This document shows, piece by piece, positions 1 through 9,569 of a DNA stretch of 64,000 bases. A program made the translations under genes and the position numbers. Numbering within the stretch: the first letter of the stretch is position 1; each line of letters opens with the position of its first letter. The notes below the pieces were generated by a model. The model saw only the letters and a program-made list of their open reading frames with translations. It was not told the origin of the DNA and did not search any database. The stretch is from an uncultured Desulfobacter sp. (lineage in GTDB: Bacteria > Desulfobacterota > Desulfobacteria > Desulfobacterales > Desulfobacteraceae), in contig NZ_OY762229.1 in assembly GCF_963665355.1 (NCBI RefSeq), positions 2,356,001 to 2,420,000 of the forward strand. Reading direction: 5' to 3'.

Positions 1-2517
1 TCGATTGACGCCTGTATCATCACTGGATTCTGAAAACAGTGTAAGGGATACATGGAAAGTTGAACCCGTGTCATTTTCCAACCTGTCCGGAGCACTGATA
101 AATTGATCTATGGCGGCGATCACCGGCTGAATATCCTGGTTTTGATACACCGCCAGGCTGATGCCGTCCTTTGCATGGGGATGAAGCTTCCAGTAATCCC
201 TGATAATACGGAACAGCATCAAAGATTCCCGGCTCTGATGGAACATTTCACTGTCAGATATGTCCTCATCCTCAAATGCGTCATACTTGAGCAGCAGCCT
301 GGTAGAAAGCGTTGCCTGAGACTCCCGTCCTCCGCCAATGCGATGTAAAAGGTTAGTGCCTCTAATGTCGGTTTCAAATACCAGGTCGTTATTCTTTAAC
401 AAACCGCAAAGGGGCATTTTAATTGCGGATAGATCCAGGTAGTAATCCCAGGCAGATAGTTGAAATGATTTACTCTTCGGTGAAGAGAGTTGACGGCCGA
501 CCTCAGCATTAAAACAATCAAACAGATATAAAATCCTTGCATGGATCAGCTCAAGAAGGGCCGGATGGAGAACAGTAATGGCTGCTGCCGGTTCGTAGGC
601 CTGCCAGATCCACTTTTCATCGTCTACGGGAGCGTCTTCCCCGACGATGAGAAATCCCCTGGCAAGAATTGATCCCTTATCCCGCTGTACAGGGCTGTTC
701 TCTTCAAGATATGTATTAAATACTTCGCTTAATGCCCGCCGAAGGTCATCCCAGCCCTGAGACAATGCTTGATAAATGCTGTTTTCCGCGGCCAGGCGGA
801 TAAATTTTCCATAGTTATGGGACAAGGCTTTAAGCCTCTCCCCAAACTCTTTCTCATCCTGATCCAAATCCCTTAAAATTGGGGGCAAAAGATCTGCGAC
901 CCTTTTATCTCCCCTGACACCATACATGAGCACACGGTTGGCTTCGTCTTCATCCTTGGCCAGCATTAACTCTTCAAAATAGGGGATTGAAAAAGCCGGA
1001 AGGATATATTTTTTTTCAAAGTTCGGTGACACACTTTCAAACAAAGCTGCGGCTGTACGAAACGGGGAGGTTGCCGGTAAACGGATATAAAAACGCTGGG
1101 ATACAGAATTGGTTTCTTCGGTTGCCTCAACAACAACCTTAAATCCCAAAACCGGCTCAGCCACAGAGGAGTACTGTAAGTCAATCTCTTCATGGATCAA
1201 TTGAGATTCAATTTTAATGAACTCTTGACCTGGTCCGGCGTCAATCTGAATATAGGTACTCAGCCAGTGGTCTAATCCGCCAACCACTTTTTCCAGATAT
1301 CCCATGGCAACCTTATTTTTTTCATCAGCACTGTCGCCGTCCCGATCATGTTTAAAAAGAAAGGATCGGATGGAGATTTTTTCCAGGACATCGCTTACAA
1401 TCATGCCGTCTGACTCCAATTTTTTTCGAAAAAACCCCAGGGTTAGCCACAGGCCGGTCAACACACTTTCAAGGGGGTCTGTTCCCAGTTTTTTAATAGA
1501 TGGTGGCGGTTGAGTGCCTGTGTTTTTTTTCTCTTTATATTTTAAAATTTTGTCTCGTATAACCACAAAATCACATTGCAACAGCGCATTAAGTTTATTG
1601 TCCGTGCCTTCGTCGATATATTCTGCAAGGGCATTGAGGAATTCATCATCGGATTGAAAGGAACCAATCTGATTATTTCCTGAAAGCGTGTTCTCTTTTG
1701 CATGCTTTTTTTGATATCCTCTCACCGCTTTTACGGCATTGTCCCGGGGTCTTTTTTCCAAAAACATGGCATAGGAAAAAAAGGAGAGCGCCGTCTCAAC
1801 ATACGGGGCAAAGGTTTGCTTTCCCCCAAATTTAAACGCCGTCAAATCAGGCAGATTAAAAAATCCAAGGCTCCTGAGCAACGCCTGTTCGGCGTCACGC
1901 CCGTCCTGCGCCCCCGACAGGTCCAGCTGATCCATAAATTCGCTGATTCGTATAATATCCGTTGGCACCCGGGTCAGCAGGGCGTTGAGTACCTCGTCAA
2001 ACCGCACGATGGTTTCGCTTTCATAGGCAATCGTATGATCGTTTAAGAGCGCTCTTGTCCAGCTCTGAAAATTGGCACTCATACCCTGGGACCACCCCCA
2101 GATGGTTTGGATCGAGCAACGATGAAAATCCGCCAGGCTGCCGGCGTCTGTTACATGGTCCATTCCTCCTAGAATTACCGCGGCGGTTTTCCCCTCATCT
2201 CCGGTGCCAAGATTCCTGTAGCAGGTCAAATTCCCTGATTCATCCAGCCACTTTTTTTGTGAAGCCTGTTTTAGAAAATCCAATACGTGCAAGTCGCCGG
2301 TTCGTTCCCACTCTTTCCAAAGGGGTTTGGCTATTTTATATACCAGTGTGTCTACTAACGGAACTACTCCGGCTTCCAACTCCCTGCCGATATGGATCAT
2401 CACCCCGGCAGGAAAACTTGGGAGCATGATCAGGGCGGCTCCTGAATCTTTTTTTAATTTGTACCGCTCAACCTGCGCTTTGATATAGTTGCAGACACTT
2501 AGTGAAAAATGTTTCAT
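1..2517 (-). CDS. Large defence-island protein, DptH-position (partial, C-terminus off window)
   Basis: The reading frame is open from an ATG at 2517 to the left edge, giving the first 839 residues without a stop. The N-terminus begins MKHFSLSVCNYIKAQ. No P-loop or other catalytic motif is visible in this part; it looks like a long, mostly helical non-catalytic region. The gene starts 5 bp after the stop of the 553-residue gene, so it is the distal member of the same operon. Its size and its place after F-like and G-like genes suggest the DptH/DndH type, where the ATPase core lies further downstream in the protein. That assignment is inference from position and length and needs the missing C-terminus. 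Alternatively it is an unrelated large effector of a phosphorothioation-linked system. Confidence 0.6.
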   Translation of the reverse strand, partial: MKHFSLSVCNYIKAQVERYKLKKDSGAALIMLPSFPAGVMIHIGRELEAGVVPLVDTLVYKIAKPLWKEWERTGDLHVLDFLKQASQKKWLDESGNLTCYRNLGTGDEGKTAAVILGGMDHVTDAGSLADFHRCSIQTIWGWSQGMSANFQSWTRALLNDHTIAYESETIVRFDEVLNALLTRVPTDIIRISEFMDQLDLSGAQDGRDAEQALLRSLGFFNLPDLTAFKFGGKQTFAPYVETALSFFSYAMFLEKRPRDNAVKAVRGYQKKHAKENTLSGNNQIGSFQSDDEFLNALAEYIDEGTDNKLNALLQCDFVVIRDKILKYKEKKNTGTQPPPSIKKLGTDPLESVLTGLWLTLGFFRKKLESDGMIVSDVLEKISIRSFLFKHDRDGDSADEKNKVAMGYLEKVVGGLDHWLSTYIQIDAGPGQEFIKIESQLIHEEIDLQYSSVAEPVLGFKVVVEATEETNSVSQRFYIRLPATSPFRTAAALFESVSPNFEKKYILPAFSIPYFEELMLAKDEDEANRVLMYGVRGDKRVADLLPPILRDLDQDEKEFGERLKALSHNYGKFIRLAAENSIYQALSQGWDDLRRALSEVFNTYLEENSPVQRDKGSILARGFLIVGEDAPVDDEKWIWQAYEPAAAITVLHPALLELIHARILYLFDCFNAEVGRQLSSPKSKSFQLSAWDYYLDLSAIKMPLCGLLKNNDLVFETDIRGTNLLHRIGGGRESQATLSTRLLLKYDAFEDEDISDSEMFHQSRESLMLFRIIRDYWKLHPHAKDGISLAVYQNQDIQPVIAAIDQFISAPDRLENDTGSTFHVSLTLFSESSDDTGVNR

Positions 2518-2522
2518 TTATT

Positions 2523-4184
2523 TTATGCTCTCCCGTTACCCAAGGGGTTTTCAACCATTGAACAGGAATCCGATAACCGAACCAACACACCTGCCCCCTC
2601 CAGCATGTCCGTCAACCACTGACCTGTATCTTCGCCGATTGCAGCCGGCGGATACGAACTGCTCCATTCGCAAGCTCTGTTTAGATGTTTTCCTGATAAT
2701 GCAATGCCGACCCGCAGAAAGATTTGGTCTAAAAAACTATCGTATGTCATTCGTTCCCCGGGGCGGACAATGGTCAGCACCAGATACCGGAGCAAATGGT
2801 CGGTCAAAACAAATCTTGCCCCCGGCCCCCGGCGGGGGACCATAAAGCCTAAGCGCTTGGACAGGGTTTGGAAAAGTTTGTGGCCATAACGGGTATCCGC
2901 CTCTTTGTATGGATCTGTCCATTGGCTGCCGGCACTGCCCTGCTGTTTGGCCACGTTTTCCTTGATTTCTGTGCATCGCAGGGCACGCTGTATCATGAAC
3001 AGCGTTGTGGTGACACTTCTTTGGGAAATACGTTTCAGTATCGGATCACGGCCGTCCGGATCTGAAATCGCCCACACATATCCCAATGGTCCGGCGCCTG
3101 TATTACCCGTCCCTTCATCATACCGGGAGCTTTGGGCACAAATTGTCCGAAGGACCTGCATTGCACAGGCGGTTTCCATCAGGGTCAACCGCTCCACCGG
3201 GTCTAATTTCGCCTGGCAAATACGAAGCAGATCCACAGCAAACAGATATCCCTCTTTCCAGGTTTCCTCGGGACACCACCCACACTCTGCATACCTGGCG
3301 CCGCCAGCCGCCTTATCTGTATCCGTGCCCCGTTGGGTGTCCCTGTCCACGCCCTGATCAATAAAGGAGGCCAGGCGCCCCAATCCTTCAGGGCATGACT
3401 GCAAGGCTTGGTTAAGACTTAGGGACAACGCTGTCCGCAACCTTTCGGCTTCAACCTCGTCACCCTCATTTTGTCTGCAATCAAGGGATTTCAGCCAGTC
3501 GTTCATTTCATTCTGAGATGTGCGCAATGCGTTACAAATTTGCAGGTATAAGGCTTCTCCGCCTCTTGCGAGAAACCGGTGCTGATTTGAAGAAAAGAAA
3601 TGGGTAAAGCGTCCTTGCTCAATCAAGTCTGACCAGTCATTGGCTTGATCTCCCATTGTAGATTTCCACAACGTCTCTCCAGATATCAACTGTTGACAAA
3701 TAGGCAAAAAACTTTGGGCGCACCAGGTCCGTTGTCCACCAACCCGCTGCAAACCAAGAAAAAGGTTTTCCATTGTTTTTAAAACGTCCCGTCGGTTAAT
3801 ACCGCCGGACAACTCAATGCTGTCGCCAATACCTTTGATAAGCTCTTTATAATGGTCTATGTGAGTGTGATGGCGGGTCTCAAGTTTGGATGCGCCAAGC
3901 AAGGAAAATAATTTCAGATTTAATCGTGACTTCGGGGCATATGCCAAAGGTGCATTTTCAGGCCAGTTTTTCAATGTGTCTATCCCGGGAAAGCAATTGC
4001 CGGAAGCCACTTCGAAGTCTGCAATTTTTTTGGGCGCTGTGGCAACAAGCAGCAGCTCAATAAGGAGTTCGGGAATGGTCTGGTCGCTGAAAAAACGACG
4101 CCCGAAAAGCTGAATGGCCGGGTTGGCGTCTTGGGATTTGGGCGTAGTCAACTCCCTTGCCAGGGCAGGGTAAGGGTTAGGCAT
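2523..4184 (-). CDS. Defence-island protein, DptG-position (553 aa)
   Basis: This 553-residue protein has no recognised catalytic motif, signal peptide or membrane segment. The C-terminal third contains a helical, winged-helix-like stretch (around GARFVLTDHLLRYLVLTIV, then RMTYDSFLDQIFLRVGIAL). It overlaps the end of the upstream 1518-residue gene by 8 bp and is followed 5 bp later by the next gene, so translation is probably coupled. In Dnd/Dpt restriction loci the order is F, G, H, with G a mid-sized protein of unknown fold. This gene fits the G slot by order and length only. A direct homology claim is not possible from reading alone. Confidence 0.6.
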   Translation of the reverse strand: MPNPYPALARELTTPKSQDANPAIQLFGRRFFSDQTIPELLIELLLVATAPKKIADFEVASGNCFPGIDTLKNWPENAPLAYAPKSRLNLKLFSLLGASKLETRHHTHIDHYKELIKGIGDSIELSGGINRRDVLKTMENLFLGLQRVGGQRTWCAQSFLPICQQLISGETLWKSTMGDQANDWSDLIEQGRFTHFFSSNQHRFLARGGEALYLQICNALRTSQNEMNDWLKSLDCRQNEGDEVEAERLRTALSLSLNQALQSCPEGLGRLASFIDQGVDRDTQRGTDTDKAAGGARYAECGWCPEETWKEGYLFAVDLLRICQAKLDPVERLTLMETACAMQVLRTICAQSSRYDEGTGNTGAGPLGYVWAISDPDGRDPILKRISQRSVTTTLFMIQRALRCTEIKENVAKQQGSAGSQWTDPYKEADTRYGHKLFQTLSKRLGFMVPRRGPGARFVLTDHLLRYLVLTIVRPGERMTYDSFLDQIFLRVGIALSGKHLNRACEWSSSYPPAAIGEDTGQWLTDMLEGAGVLVRLSDSCSMVENPLGNGRA

Positions 4185-7100
4185 TCATCACCTCCAATTT
4201 ATCTTTTTCAACAATAATCCGGTGTTCTTTGAATCGGTAGTCAGCCTGTAGCCGAAGCAGGATCATTTCATTTCCCTGGTACCGGCCGTTTTGAAGACTG
4301 ATGAGTTGGGCTTTGAAACATTCCAGTCGGTCGGAAAACGAGGTCTGAAGGGACTGGCCTGTTTCCCCCTGCTGCCTGATCCGGACATAATCCAGGAAGG
4401 GCAATGTCAAAGGGAGCTTTACATGTTGGAATGTGCCGGTGCCGGAAAATATCAGGGAGCCACTGTCCTGATTCTCTTCCCACACTATCCGGAACTCTTT
4501 GGTTGGAAAATCCGCCAATACCACCTGGGTCCCCTGCCTCATTTCACGATCATTGCGGTTTAATGTGATATATAGTTGCTTTCGCTCTGATGCTTGCTCC
4601 GGCAGCCGGACGCCGGCAAATTGCTCCTGGAGAACGTGCAGCACCTGGGACTTCAGGGTCTGCTGTTCTTTTAAGGAAAAATCCCCATGGTTATTTTGCC
4701 ATCTTAAAAAAGGCAGCAGCATGGGGGAATTTAAAAAATTGGAAAGATAGCTTACCCCGTCTTGTTCTCCCGGTGTAAAATCATGAAGAAAAAAAAGAAT
4801 TCGCCGCACCTGCTGCCGGGCGAACCGGCGGCCCCGGTCATCGGCGTAGGCCACACAGTCCTGGATTCCGGCGCCTATTCGACGCAAAAGGGAAAAGTCT
4901 TCAAAATCGCCCCGGGCACAAAGTTCAAAATCATCCTGCCCCTGCCTGAGCCAGAGGCGACGCTCCCAGCTCGGGCAGGGATGCCGGCCGAGTTCCCGGG
5001 CAGCCAAGGTGCGAATCACCTGCATCTGCCCGGCTGGTCTGTCTGCCTGTCTGCCATTGTCCCCGAAAAACCGGTTAAAAAAGAAAAATTCGGTCATTAG
5101 CGGCGGCGTTGGGGCGTTGGCGTATTCCTGTATGTCCGAATATTCCATACCGGCCGTTATCATATAAGCCATATGAGCAATGATCTGCCGCAGGGTAAAC
5201 CGGTCCTTATATTCAAACATTCGACGGTAAAGGTAAAAGATCCGATCGGTTGCCAATGGGTTGTCCTGCAAAATGGTGACATTCCGGCAGATGGTGCATT
5301 TCCTTCTCTCCGGGCATGTTTCGCAGGCGTGCCATCTATCTTTATGGATCATCCGTTCAAATATTTTCCGGGCAATTTCAAGATTATCAAACATGGCCAA
5401 GTTGATCACAAGATAGCATACCCCGTTGTGGACAATTTCGGTTGGAGTATTGCTGGAAAAGGCTTTTAATAAATCATTTTCCATTTTAAGGGCATTCCGG
5501 TCCATTGTCTGATCATACTGTTTGAAAGCTGACAGCAGGGTGCCTGTGTTGGAGATCAGCAGCATGGCAAAAGACTCTTTGCCACCTGCTTTTTTGAAAA
5601 GTTCGGTCTTTGCATCCTCATCCCATTCACTGAAATCTTTGACAATGGAAATTGATCCGCTCTGGATATCAAGATCCTCTTTGACACATAATTGACGTGT
5701 CAATTTTTCGTGAACAGGAATGTTTTTCACCCGTTTATACAGCTCTAACCCAATGGTGGACTTCCCATCCCCTGCATGGCCTGTCAGGATCACATGCCGG
5801 CGCCGGTTACATAGTTCCTGGTAAATCATTTTGGTCAAAGGATGTTCAACATGGATTAGCCCGAACCACCGGTTGCAGGCCTGGCTCTCTGCTAAAGCGT
5901 TACTGTTTGCAGCATCCCGGTTATGAAGGGTATTTAAATAGGCCACAAACGGATTGGGGCCAAATTCCGGCATGGTGGAAACATCAACTTCTTCGGGTTC
6001 TTGGAAACCTTGTGTTCCAATTTGTGCATCTTTGCCGGTAGCAAGGGAATCAGCGCGATTCTCTTTGGCTTCTTCATCAGTTGTAAAAACCTGATGCAAT
6101 TCTTTGAGCATTTGTTCCGCTGAGCCAAACCGGTTCTGTTCGTCCAGGGAAATTGCTTTGGTAAACCATGATTCCAAGCCGGGATCAGTTTCCGGCCGAA
6201 GGGACTGCATCTCTTTAGGCACCGCATCCAGGGTTAACTGACCATAGGGGTGCTGCCCAAAAAACCATTCAAACAAGGTGACGCCAAGTCCGAAAAGGTC
6301 GCCCTGGATGGAATATTGCCTGTCTTCGCCGGAAACAGAATCCGGTGCCACATATCCGGCAGTGCCGCTGTAAAGGCCTGTTGACGGGTTACCTGCGATA
6401 CCGAAATCAATGAGCATGGGCCGCAGATCCTGGGTGAGCAAAATATTTTCCGGTTTAATATCATTGTGCAGGATCGGCATGGGAGAACCATTTTCTCTGT
6501 GCCCATGGAGTTTATCAAGGGCATCAAGCAGAGCTGAAGCAACCGCATGAAAATGTTCGGGGCTTGGCGGATTTTGGTTTTCATTCAGGGTGATGGGGCA
6601 TCCCTCCACCCATCTAAATGCCAGCAAATACCGGCGGTCTTCCCAGAATTGACCATATTCGGCCCGGACGATGCTGCCATGGGACACGGCTGTGGACATC
6701 TGCTGTTCGTTGATGATTCGCTTCTGGAGGACATCAATATTAAACAGTTTCAGCAGTACCGGCCCTATTGGGCTTTTGGCCTTATAAAGCTGGGCTTCGG
6801 CCCCCTGTTTTATAAACTCTAAGATCTTAAATTGATCATGACGATCTCCCGGCTGAAGCCGCGTGTTCATGCCTGTTTTTTGCACTTTGGACAGAGGTTC
6901 AAGCCTCGCTAGTACATCCGCTGCCGATTCCGGGCGAAGGCAGGCGTCTAACTGCAACAACTCTTCAATCAGGGAGATAATCTCTTTGGGGATATTCCCC
7001 TTTTCAAGTTTTTTAAGGCAGGATTTCGAAGGTGCGCCATGGGTTTTGATCAGATCCAGAGAGCATTGAAAAGGGAGTTCGCCTGTAAGCATCTGATAAA

Positions 7101-8733
7101 ACAACACCCCGGCACTGAACAGATCGGCATTTTCCGATAAATCCATCCCGCCACTATATATCTCCGGTGCAATGTATGCGCTTCGTTTCAAGGCCTCCGG
7201 GTCTGGAATTACGGTTACCCTGTTATCTGTCAACTGGTAGGAGAGATCAAAATTCATCAGTTTTGGAATATCCTCTGCCATCAGAATATTTTCCGGACAA
7301 AGGTTGCGGTGTACCACCCCTTTTTGATGGATAACTGAAAGCCCGCTTAATATGCCATTCATGATTGCGATGCTTTGATCCTTTCCAAAGGGCGCATCCC
7401 GGGCAATCATATCCCTCAAAGTTCCTTGTACAGACCAGTCGCTGGCTTCAATCAGGTGTCCTTCCTGGCTGGGCAGGGTAAGCACTTTTAAGATATTGGG
7501 GTGATCCTTAATGCCGGCTATGGCGTTCAAAGTGCCCCTGGCCTTTTCGATCCGGGTTTGATCCTTGATGTCTCCGGGATCATTTCCGGCATGAAAAAAA
7601 ATCCTCAGCCGCATCAGGCTCCGGTTTCCCAGGCTGGTGGGCCGGGCTATTAATTCAGCCCGGTCTTCAGCCTGGTATAGCTGCTCAACGATTTCGTACC
7701 CCGGGAATTGTATCTCTTTGGCCCTGCCCGGCGAATGCAGGGTTTGGATGTAATCTCGGATTTCTTTTGCCTCATCCGGCGATATTGAAGATGCTTTGGC
7801 TTTCTGCTGGTGTTTGAGGTAATCAACCAGCGTTTCAATACTGTCAAATGTTGGCTGATTTTTTTGAGTGTGGGGGCTTGAACACCCGTCGGTGTCAGCA
7901 TCCGGGTGAGTCAGCGTAACGACAGATTCGGTAAAGGGTGTGTTTAAATAAGGAAACTGCCTTTCACAAAGACCTTTAATCAGCTTTGCTTTAAAATTAT
8001 TTGATTTATGGGGATCAGGTCTGGAAAATCCGTTTACCTGCCAGGAGTATGGCTGCACCACAATCTTTCCTGTCCAATGCTTCAGCTCTATTACATAAAG
8101 CCCATACGGACTGGCAATGAACATATCTATTTCATAATAGCGATTGCTTTGGGGGTCATGAATGTCAATATTTGAACATACATATCCTAACCCTCTTGAT
8201 TTTATTGAAATTAATATCTTATTAATTGCGATTGATTCATGCGCATACAGGGAAACAGACTCGTTAATACTAATAAATGAAACGTCACCAGTATTGTAAT
8301 TTCCATCAAGAATACTTTTTATTTTGTTTTCAAGTAACAATCGATTTTGTGAATTCAACAACGCGGAGAATAATTCAGGATCAATTTTCGCATACGAGAT
8401 TAATTTGTTAAGATCGTTTGGCCCGCCAATAGAACTAATTTTTCGAAGATCATCCTTTTCTATGTGTTTGGGAATTAGCTCCCAAAAACCGGAGCTTTTT
8501 AAATGAAAAAATGGGTTATAAGGCCTATTTCTGTCGCCATGTCTTGAATATTGTTGAAAAAATTTTGTGAAATAATCTTTAAAGTTCTCGTCATATGTTA
8601 CGGTTCCGTTGGTTATTATTTGGGCATTGATCATGTCCAGAACCGCAAGAAGCGCAATGAATTTATGAGGCTTAAATTTAGGTCCTTGCGGAGAAAGCGA
8701 ACCTACGACATTTAGCATTTCTTTGAATTTCAT
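4177..8733 (-). CDS. McrA-head-like / NERD / pseudokinase / Ser-Thr kinase / P-loop fusion protein, DptF-position
   Basis: This 1518-residue protein has at least five modules. Residues 1-145 resemble the head domain that precedes McrA-type HNH nucleases (PHKFIALLAVLDMI, then NPFFHLKSSGFWEL). Residues 155-290 form a NERD domain with the D...ExK pattern (EIDMF, VIELKHW). Residues 343-590 form a kinase fold with HRN in place of HRD and NFD in place of DFG, so probably a pseudokinase. Residues 635-870 form a second kinase with HNDIKPEN and DFG intact, probably active. Residues 945-1050 carry a P-loop (GHAGDGKST, about 984). A Cys cluster (CETCPERRKCTIC) lies near 1180. The C-terminal P-loop part is similar in style to DptF. 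It starts 5 bp after the PAPS-reductase-like gene. NERD-kinase proteins are known from PglW/BREX loci; the DptF link is inference. Confidence 0.8.
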   Translation of the reverse strand: MKFKEMLNVVGSLSPQGPKFKPHKFIALLAVLDMINAQIITNGTVTYDENFKDYFTKFFQQYSRHGDRNRPYNPFFHLKSSGFWELIPKHIEKDDLRKISSIGGPNDLNKLISYAKIDPELFSALLNSQNRLLLENKIKSILDGNYNTGDVSFISINESVSLYAHESIAINKILISIKSRGLGYVCSNIDIHDPQSNRYYEIDMFIASPYGLYVIELKHWTGKIVVQPYSWQVNGFSRPDPHKSNNFKAKLIKGLCERQFPYLNTPFTESVVTLTHPDADTDGCSSPHTQKNQPTFDSIETLVDYLKHQQKAKASSISPDEAKEIRDYIQTLHSPGRAKEIQFPGYEIVEQLYQAEDRAELIARPTSLGNRSLMRLRIFFHAGNDPGDIKDQTRIEKARGTLNAIAGIKDHPNILKVLTLPSQEGHLIEASDWSVQGTLRDMIARDAPFGKDQSIAIMNGILSGLSVIHQKGVVHRNLCPENILMAEDIPKLMNFDLSYQLTDNRVTVIPDPEALKRSAYIAPEIYSGGMDLSENADLFSAGVLFYQMLTGELPFQCSLDLIKTHGAPSKSCLKKLEKGNIPKEIISLIEELLQLDACLRPESAADVLARLEPLSKVQKTGMNTRLQPGDRHDQFKILEFIKQGAEAQLYKAKSPIGPVLLKLFNIDVLQKRIINEQQMSTAVSHGSIVRAEYGQFWEDRRYLLAFRWVEGCPITLNENQNPPSPEHFHAVASALLDALDKLHGHRENGSPMPILHNDIKPENILLTQDLRPMLIDFGIAGNPSTGLYSGTAGYVAPDSVSGEDRQYSIQGDLFGLGVTLFEWFFGQHPYGQLTLDAVPKEMQSLRPETDPGLESWFTKAISLDEQNRFGSAEQMLKELHQVFTTDEEAKENRADSLATGKDAQIGTQGFQEPEEVDVSTMPEFGPNPFVAYLNTLHNRDAANSNALAESQACNRWFGLIHVEHPLTKMIYQELCNRRRHVILTGHAGDGKSTIGLELYKRVKNIPVHEKLTRQLCVKEDLDIQSGSISIVKDFSEWDEDAKTELFKKAGGKESFAMLLISNTGTLLSAFKQYDQTMDRNALKMENDLLKAFSSNTPTEIVHNGVCYLVINLAMFDNLEIARKIFERMIHKDRWHACETCPERRKCTICRNVTILQDNPLATDRIFYLYRRMFEYKDRFTLRQIIAHMAYMITAGMEYSDIQEYANAPTPPLMTEFFFFNRFFGDNGRQADRPAGQMQVIRTLAARELGRHPCPSWERRLWLRQGQDDFELCARGDFEDFSLLRRIGAGIQDCVAYADDRGRRFARQQVRRILFFLHDFTPGEQDGVSYLSNFLNSPMLLPFLRWQNNHGDFSLKEQQTLKSQVLHVLQEQFAGVRLPEQASERKQLYITLNRNDREMRQGTQVVLADFPTKEFRIVWEENQDSGSLIFSGTGTFQHVKLPLTLPFLDYVRIRQQGETGQSLQTSFSDRLECFKAQLISLQNGRYQGNEMILLRLQADYRFKEHRIIVEKDKLEVMNA

Positions 8734-8738
8734 AGAAT

Positions 8739-9569
8739 TTATCTCCGAATAAGCAATTTAGGATCTGAAAGATTTTTTTTACATAAAGAAGATATTGTCG
8801 TGATTAGGCCGGGGGCCATTTTTTTGCCCTGAACAGGAAGGGATGCTTCAGTCAAAATTATTTTTTTGTTTTTTTCCAACTCTTCCAAAGACATATCATC
8901 ACACCAAGTAAATTTGGTACCAGTCTCCGGATCAGTTTTCTCCATGGCAGCTGCTTTCCAGAAAAGCTCTTTATGATGCTTTAGCAGCCCAAGCCACTCT
9001 CGTTTGGTTTGGTAAAAACAAAAGTAACACCCCGAACGAGACCGCCATTTATAATAAGAAGGGAAGCCTAAACCCGAGCTTTCTAATAGATCTTTAATGT
9101 TTTGGTAATCAAGCCCATGTTCAATAAAAGGATGGTGCTGATAAAAGAATTCTCGTCCTGATAAATTTCCTTTTCGATCGGTTTTTTCGTCGGCCCTTAA
9201 ACCGACATAGCTATGAACGGCCTGGCCGGAACAATTTTTGTCTATCCACTCATTATATGGGCGAAGTTTTAAAATGTCAGTGCACCACCTCTTTTGAGGA
9301 GAAGGAAGGTAATTATTTTTTTTATTTAGCCACCATTTAAAATCCTTTCTATCCTTAATTGATGCACCCCCAATCGGGAGAATAGATATGTTCAGAACAG
9401 CCCTAATTCGGTCTATATATTCCATTGTTTCTGGCAATTCATATCCGCTATCAATAAAAACATACTCCAAAGGCAACTCAGGATACTTCTCCTGCATATA
9501 AACCGCTAAAGCCGCACTGTCCTTTCCACCGGAAAGCGCCAGGATATGCCGCTCCTTTCTATTCCCCAT
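8739..9569 (-). CDS. PAPS-reductase-family PP-loop protein, SspD/DndC-like
   Basis: This 276-residue protein has the PP-loop SGGKDS at residues 14-19, which binds and adenylates the substrate in the ATP-pyrophosphatase superfamily. Later Cys-containing motifs (RWCTDILKLRPYNEW and RSGCYFCFYQTKREW) are arranged as in DndC and BrxP/SspD proteins, where they hold an iron-sulfur cluster used to place sulfur on DNA. It lacks the features of an assimilatory CysH in a cysteine-biosynthesis setting. Its start overlaps the end of the ATPase gene by 11 bp, so the two are translationally linked. The neighbours (DUF4007 and a large ATPase) make DNA phosphorothioation the best reading of its role. Confidence 0.85.
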   Translation of the reverse strand: MGNRKERHILALSGGKDSAALAVYMQEKYPELPLEYVFIDSGYELPETMEYIDRIRAVLNISILPIGGASIKDRKDFKWWLNKKNNYLPSPQKRWCTDILKLRPYNEWIDKNCSGQAVHSYVGLRADEKTDRKGNLSGREFFYQHHPFIEHGLDYQNIKDLLESSGLGFPSYYKWRSRSGCYFCFYQTKREWLGLLKHHKELFWKAAAMEKTDPETGTKFTWCDDMSLEELEKNKKIILTEASLPVQGKKMAPGLITTISSLCKKNLSDPKLLIRR

